From Acidovorax sp. HDW3 (GTDB lineage Bacteria; Pseudomonadota; Gammaproteobacteria; Burkholderiales; Burkholderiaceae_C), in assembly GCF_011303755.1 (NCBI RefSeq), contig NZ_CP049885.1:646001-710000 (forward strand): a DNA stretch of 64,000 nucleotides, given 5' to 3'. A program made the position numbers and the translations under genes. Below are positions 59,965 to 64,000 of the stretch, one piece after another. The notes below the pieces were generated by a model. It was not told where the DNA came from. It did no database searches and was given only the letters and a program-made list of their open reading frames with translations. Numbering within the stretch: position 1 is the stretch's first letter; every line of letters begins with the position of its first letter.

Positions 59965-61836
59965 TTAGCGCCCGCGCAAAAACAAGGCGTCCAGCTCCTT
60001 CATGCTCAGCTGGCGCCAGGTGGGGCGGCCGTGGTTGCACTGGTCGGCACGCTCGGTGGTTTCCATCTGGCGCAGCAGGGCGTTCATCTCGTCGAGTGTG
60101 AGCTGGCGGTTGGCGCGCACGGCGCCGTGGCAGGCCATGGTGGCGAGGATTTCGCTCTGCGCGCGCTGCACCACGGTGCTGGCCTCGTGTGCGGCCAGTT
60201 CGGCGAGCACGCTGCGCGCCAGCTCCACGGCGTTGCCCTGCGCCAGGGTGCTGGGCACGGCGCGCACGGCCAGGGTTTTGGGCGAGAACGGCGTCACCTC
60301 CAGCCCCAGCTGCTCCAGCGCCGGGCCCTGCTCCTGGGCGCAGGCCAGCTCCTCGGGCGTGGCGGCAAAGGTGGCGGGGATGAGCAGCGGCTGGCTGGCA
60401 ATGCGCGCGCCCTGGTCGAGCTGCGCCTTGAGCCGCTCGTAGACGATGCGCTCGTGCGCCGCGTGCATATCGACCAGCACCAGACCCTGGGCGTTCTGTG
60501 CCAGCACGTAAACGCCGTGCAGCTGTGCCAGCGCGCGCCCCAGGGGCCAGTCCGGGGACGCGACCGCCGGTGTGGGCGGTAGCGGCGCCGCCAGCGTGGC
60601 GCCGGCAGCGGGTTCGGTAGCGGTTGAGGGCGGCGCTGGTGTCCACAGCGCCCCCAGGTCGCTCACCTTGTGGCCGACGGGGTTCTCAAATTTGATAGCT
60701 GCTTGCGCTTGCCAGATGGGCGTTTGCGAGTATTTTTGTTCTGAAAATGGCTCTGGTTGAGCGCTAGAAGCTATTGTTTGTATAGCAACTGCCTGCGCTG
60801 TGCGCGGCGCCGCCAGGGCTTGATCGAGGGCGTGGAACACCGCCTGGTGCACCTCGCGGCTGTCGCGAAAGCGCACCTCGATCTTGGTCGGGTGCACGTT
60901 CACGTCCACGCGCAGCGGGTCGATCTCCAGGTACAGCGCGTAGCACGGCTGCTTGTGGCCGTGCAGCACGTCCTCGTAGGCGCTGCGCACGGCGTGCTGC
61001 AACACCTTGTCGCGCACGTAGCGGCCATTGACGTAGCAGTACTGCTGGTCGGCACGCGCGCGCGCGGCATCGGGCAGGCCGGCGCGGCCAGTGACCGTGA
61101 GTGGCCCGGCGCGGTATTGCACGGCCACCGATTGCGCCACGAACTCCTCGCCCAGCACGTCGGCCAGGCGCTGCGCCAGCGCCTCTGTGCTGGGCGCCTG
61201 GCCGGGGGCGAGGCAGGCGCGCCACTGCTGCACCAGCCGGCCTTCGTGCCAGATGGCAAAGCCGACGTCGGGCCGCGCCAGGGCGTGGCGGCGCACGGCC
61301 TCGGTGCAGTGCGCCAGTTCGGTGGCGTCGCTTTTGAGGAATTTGCGCCGCGCCGGGGTGCTGAAGAACAGCTCCTTGACTTCGATGGTGGTGCCCGTGC
61401 CGCGTGCTGCCGGGCGCAGCTCGCCGCTGCGCGCATCGAGCAAGAAGGCGCTGGCCTGGCCCGCCGGGCGCGAGAGCAGGGCGGTTTCCGAGACCGAGGC
61501 AATCGCCGCCAGCGCCTCGCCGCGAAAGCCCATGGTGGCCACGCTTTCCAGGTCGTGCAGGCTGGCGATCTTGCTCGTGGCGTGGCGGCGCAGGGCCACG
61601 GCCAGCTCGCCCTGCGGGATGCCGCAGCCATCGTCCTCGACGCTGACCAGGCGCACGCCGCCGGCGAGCAGGCGCACCGTGATCTGGCGCGCGCCGGCGT
61701 CGAGCGCGTTGTCCACCAGCTCGCGCACCACGGCGGCGGGGCGCTCGATGACTTCGCCGGCGGCGATCTGGCTGATGAGCTCGTCGGGCAGCTCGCGGAT
61801 GGGGCGGCGGGTGGGGGCGGGGGCGGTGTCGTTCAC
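59965..61836 (-). CDS. mutL: MutL, DNA mismatch repair protein, with a repeat-encoded linker segment
   Basis: Mismatch-repair ATPase that links MutS recognition to strand removal. 623 residues from the GTG at 61836 (NDTAPAPTRRPIRELPDELI); the frame is open to 61950 but that overlaps dedA. N-terminal GHKL ATPase: AAGEVIERPAAVVRELVDNALDAGA, DDGCGI, MGFRGEALAAIAS. The C-terminal domain has the endonuclease motif DMHAAHERIVYE and CNHGRP, so this is a nicking MutL of the MutH-less type. Residues about 351-383, in the linker, are encoded by an inverted pair of dispersed repeats. Confidence 0.94.
   Translation of the reverse strand: MNDTAPAPTRRPIRELPDELISQIAAGEVIERPAAVVRELVDNALDAGARQITVRLLAGGVRLVSVEDDGCGIPQGELAVALRRHATSKIASLHDLESVATMGFRGEALAAIASVSETALLSRPAGQASAFLLDARSGELRPAARGTGTTIEVKELFFSTPARRKFLKSDATELAHCTEAVRRHALARPDVGFAIWHEGRLVQQWRACLAPGQAPSTEALAQRLADVLGEEFVAQSVAVQYRAGPLTVTGRAGLPDAARARADQQYCYVNGRYVRDKVLQHAVRSAYEDVLHGHKQPCYALYLEIDPLRVDVNVHPTKIEVRFRDSREVHQAVFHALDQALAAPRTAQAVAIQTIASSAQPEPFSEQKYSQTPIWQAQAAIKFENPVGHKVSDLGALWTPAPPSTATEPAAGATLAAPLPPTPAVASPDWPLGRALAQLHGVYVLAQNAQGLVLVDMHAAHERIVYERLKAQLDQGARIASQPLLIPATFAATPEELACAQEQGPALEQLGLEVTPFSPKTLAVRAVPSTLAQGNAVELARSVLAELAAHEASTVVQRAQSEILATMACHGAVRANRQLTLDEMNALLRQMETTERADQCNHGRPTWRQLSMKELDALFLRGR
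60688..60786. repeat. Inverted pair of dispersed repeats inside mutL, translated in frame
   Basis: 60688-60750 holds a plus-orientation copy (TTTGATAGCTGCTTGCGCTT, GGGCGTTTGCGAGTATTTTT, GTTCTGAAAAT); 60756-60786 holds the reverse half (GAGCGCTAGAAGCTATTG). Read from the minus strand they encode part of the MutL linker with QTIASSAQPEPFSEQ and YSQTPIWQAQAAIKFE. Confidence 0.88.
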
Positions 61837-61903
61837 CGGCGCGATTTTAGGAGCTGGGGATAATGCGCGGTTTGCCCTTTGCCCGCCGTCTGGCTCCGCC
61901 CCC

Positions 61904-62548
61904 ATGGAAATCATTGCCTTTTTGATCGACTTCATCCTGCACGTGGACAAGCACCTGGAGGCCTTCGTTGCCAGCTACGGCGCCTGGGTGTATGCGCTTT
62001 TGTTCCTGATCGTGTTCATCGAGACCGGGCTGGTGGTGATGCCGTTTTTGCCCGGTGATTCGCTGCTGTTCATCGTCGGCGCGCTCAGCGGCGTGGGGCT
62101 TTTGAATTTTCCACTGGCCTGCACGCTGCTGTTGGTGGCAGCCATTTTGGGTGACCAGTGCAACTACCAGATCGGGCGCTATTTCGGCCCCAAGGTGTTC
62201 CAGTGGGAGCAGTCGCGCTGGTTCAATAAAAAAGCCTTTGACCAGGCGCACGCTTTTTATGAGCGCTACGGCGGCATCACCATCGTGTTGGCGCGCTTCA
62301 TGCCGTTCATTCGCACCTTTGCGCCGTTCGTGGCTGGCGTGGCGGACATGAACCGCAAGAAGTTCACAGCCTTCAACGTCGGCGGCGCGCTCTTGTGGGT
62401 GCTGGGCATTGCCACGGCGGGGTACTTCTTTGGCAACCTGCCCTGGGTGCGCCAGCACCTGGAGAAGATCATCTGGGGCTTGATCCTGGTGCCGGGGCTG
62501 ATCGCCATTTTTGGCGCCTGGCGCGCCGGCCGGGCGCCGACGGCTTGA
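61904..62548 (+). CDS. DedA-family inner-membrane protein
   Basis: 214 residues from the ATG at 61904. DedA/SNARE-associated family: TGLVVMPFLPGDSLLFIVGAL, GDQCNYQIGRYFGPK, FYERYGGITIVLARFMPFIRTFAPFVAGVADM, and a terminal membrane helix. Members act as undecaprenyl-phosphate or phospholipid flippases/exchangers and support envelope integrity. A GATAAT at 61859-61864 is a possible -10 box. It diverges from mutL with only 67 bases between starts. Confidence 0.92.
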   Translation: MEIIAFLIDFILHVDKHLEAFVASYGAWVYALLFLIVFIETGLVVMPFLPGDSLLFIVGALSGVGLLNFPLACTLLLVAAILGDQCNYQIGRYFGPKVFQWEQSRWFNKKAFDQAHAFYERYGGITIVLARFMPFIRTFAPFVAGVADMNRKKFTAFNVGGALLWVLGIATAGYFFGNLPWVRQHLEKIIWGLILVPGLIAIFGAWRAGRAPTA

Positions 62549-62549
62549 A

Positions 62550-63950
62550 TTACACCGTGCGGTTGCGTGCCAGCGGCGGGTTTTTGGCGAAGTAGCGCGT
62601 GATGCCGCGCATGAGGGCGTCGGCCAGCTGCACCTGGTAGGCGGCAGAGCGCAGCTTGGCTTCTTCCTCGGGGTTGCTGATGAAGGCGGTTTCGACCAGC
62701 ACGCTCGGAATATCGGGCGCCTTGAGCACGGCAAAACCGGCCTGCTCCACGCGCGGCTTGTGCAGTTTGGCCATGCCGCCGATCTCGCCGAGCAGCACGC
62801 TGCCGAGCTTGAGGCTGTCGTTGATCTGCGCCGTGGTGCTCATGTCGAGCAGCGCGCTTTGCACGTGGCGGTCTTGCGTGCGCACGTTCAGGCCGCCCAC
62901 CAGGTCGGACTGGTTCTCTTTGTTGGCCAGCCAGCGCGCCGCCGAGCTGGAGGCGCCGCTCTGGCTCAGGGCAAAGACGCTGGCGCCGTGGGCGCTGGGG
63001 GTGGTGAAGGCATCGGCGTGGATGGAGACGAACAGGTCGGCCTGCACGCGCCGCGCTTTTTCGACCCGCGTGCCCAGGGGCACGAAGTAGTCGTCGTCGC
63101 GCGTCAGGTAGGCGCGCATGGGGTTGCCGCCGATGCTGGCGGCGTTGATGCGCTCGCGCAGCAGGTGCGCCACCTTCAGCACCACGTCTTTCTCCCGCGT
63201 GCCGCCGGGGCCGATGGCGCCCGGGTCTTCGCCGCCGTGGCCGGGGTCGAGGGCGATGATGATCAGGCGATCGGTCTGCCGGCTGGGGCTGCTGTCTGCG
63301 CGGGGGCGGGCAGGGGGGGCAGCGGCCACGGGTGCGCTGGCGGGAGACGGGGCTGGGGTTGTTGCGGGCGTGGGCGTGGGCGTGGTTGCCGGGCGTTGGC
63401 CTTGCTGGGCGATGAGCTCGCCCAGCGGGTCGGGGGCGGCGGCGGTGGTTGCACTGACGGCGGGCGCAGGGTTGTCGCCCAGGTGCTCGGCGATCAGGGT
63501 TTCGAGCGGGTCGGCTTCTTGGGCCGGGTAGAGGTCAAATACCAGCCGGTGCTGGTAGGCGGCCACGGGCGCCAGGGTAAAAACCTGGGGCCGGGCGGCC
63601 TGCTTGAGGTCGATCACCAGGCGTACCACGCCGGGCGCGTTCTGGCCGACGCGGATGCCGGCGATGTTCGGGTCGTCGGCGCGCACCTTGGCCACCAGCT
63701 CGCGCAGCGCCGGGTTCAGGTCGATGCCCTCGATATCGACCGCCAAGCGCGGCGGCTGTGGCACGAAGCTGTGGCGGGTGACGAGTTTGCTGTCGGACTC
63801 GATGGTGACGCGCGAGTACTCCGGCGCCGGCCAGACGCGCACCGCCATGATGGCCGCGCCGCGTGCGATGTGCGGCAGGCCCAGCAGCAGCGCCAGCGAG
63901 CCCGTTTGCAGCAATTGCCGCCGTGCGGCACTGGTGGGGGATGGCTTCAT
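62550..63950 (-). CDS. amiC: N-acetylmuramoyl-L-alanine amidase (AmiC-like)
   Basis: Periplasmic zinc amidase that splits septal peptidoglycan during cell separation. 466 residues with a twin-arginine signal (ARRQLLQTGSLALLLGLPHIARGA), an AMIN domain (about 30-140), a long Pro/Ala/Thr linker (about 185-230) and an Amidase_3 domain: IALDPGHGGEDPGAIG, VSIHADAF and VETAFISNPEEEAKL with the zinc ligands and catalytic Glu. Its start overlaps the upstream gene (ATGA). Confidence 0.95.
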   Translation of the reverse strand: MKPSPTSAARRQLLQTGSLALLLGLPHIARGAAIMAVRVWPAPEYSRVTIESDSKLVTRHSFVPQPPRLAVDIEGIDLNPALRELVAKVRADDPNIAGIRVGQNAPGVVRLVIDLKQAARPQVFTLAPVAAYQHRLVFDLYPAQEADPLETLIAEHLGDNPAPAVSATTAAAPDPLGELIAQQGQRPATTPTPTPATTPAPSPASAPVAAAPPARPRADSSPSRQTDRLIIIALDPGHGGEDPGAIGPGGTREKDVVLKVAHLLRERINAASIGGNPMRAYLTRDDDYFVPLGTRVEKARRVQADLFVSIHADAFTTPSAHGASVFALSQSGASSSAARWLANKENQSDLVGGLNVRTQDRHVQSALLDMSTTAQINDSLKLGSVLLGEIGGMAKLHKPRVEQAGFAVLKAPDIPSVLVETAFISNPEEEAKLRSAAYQVQLADALMRGITRYFAKNPPLARNRTV

Positions 63951-64000
63951 GGGGATGGCTCCTGCGCTGCCTGCAAACCCTGCAGCAGCGCCTGACCGAG
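63947..64000 (-). CDS. C-terminal end of an upstream gene, probably tsaE
   Basis: Only the last 17 codons are inside the window (LGQALLQGLQAAQEPSP then stop), overlapping the amiC start by four bases. In many betaproteobacteria tsaE (tRNA t6A synthesis ATPase) precedes amiC and mutL, so tsaE is likely from position; the fragment itself is too short to prove it. Confidence 0.45.
   Translation of the reverse strand, partial: LGQALLQGLQAAQEPSP

Noticed and set aside
61837-61950. MutL start at 61905 or 61950
   Set aside because: These add poorly conserved residues and would overlap the dedA start; the GTG at 61836 gives a family-like N-terminus.

Overview
The window is GC-rich chromosomal DNA from a betaproteobacterium, most likely a member of the Comamonadaceae (Acidovorax, Alicycliphilus or Comamonas-like). 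The evidence is the gene order rpsO-pnp-quinone oxidoreductase-tpiA-secG-tRNA-Leu-nuoA to nuoN-DUF2818, the protein sequences, and a dispersed repeat with a core close to TAGCTGCTNGCGCTTGT. No phage, insertion sequence, CRISPR array or rRNA was seen. Most of the window is conserved core genome; the iron-uptake block is the most accessory part.

Layout. 1-6437: 3' part of a kdp potassium-transport locus (kdpB, a 50-residue membrane peptide, a TorF-type porin, kdpD, kdpE). No kdpC lies between kdpB and kdpD, where it is normally found. 6438-11640: clpB behind a heat-shock-like promoter, a small membrane protein, an aldehyde dehydrogenase and a GNAT acetyltransferase. 11647-14866: a methyltransferase, dusC, and the convergent, overlapping mnmH/selU. 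14903-21209, minus strand: a SUF iron-sulfur operon sufB-C-D-S-U-T of the SufU (Gram-positive-like) type, interrupted by repeats, with selU directly downstream. 21346-26621: rpsO, pnp, an oxidoreductase, tpiA, secG and tRNA-Leu(GAG). 26698-41417: the complete 14-subunit NADH:quinone oxidoreductase operon plus DUF2818. 41589-50978: Fur-type sites and an iron/xenosiderophore uptake block with two TonB-dependent receptors, two PepSY membrane proteins, DUF3649, DUF3325 and DUF4198 proteins. 51224-55863: a complete branched-chain amino-acid type ABC transporter. 55860-64000: a mostly minus-strand group with a cysteine synthase-like enzyme, miaA, gdhA, mutL, amiC and the end of a probable tsaE, with dedA on the plus strand.

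The most striking feature is the dispersed repeat family. At least a dozen copies or half-copies lie in these 64 kb. Several sit exactly between operon genes and provide stop or start codons. Two are inside coding sequences and are translated in frame: an 18-residue stretch in MiaA and about 33 residues in the MutL interdomain linker. This resembles the protein-coding palindromic elements known from Rickettsia. A separate composite inverted-repeat element of about 300 bp lies inside the suf operon. Other points of note are the missing kdpC, an Arg in place of the Walker A Lys in LivF, and the overlapping 3' ends of the two tRNA-modification genes dusC and selU.
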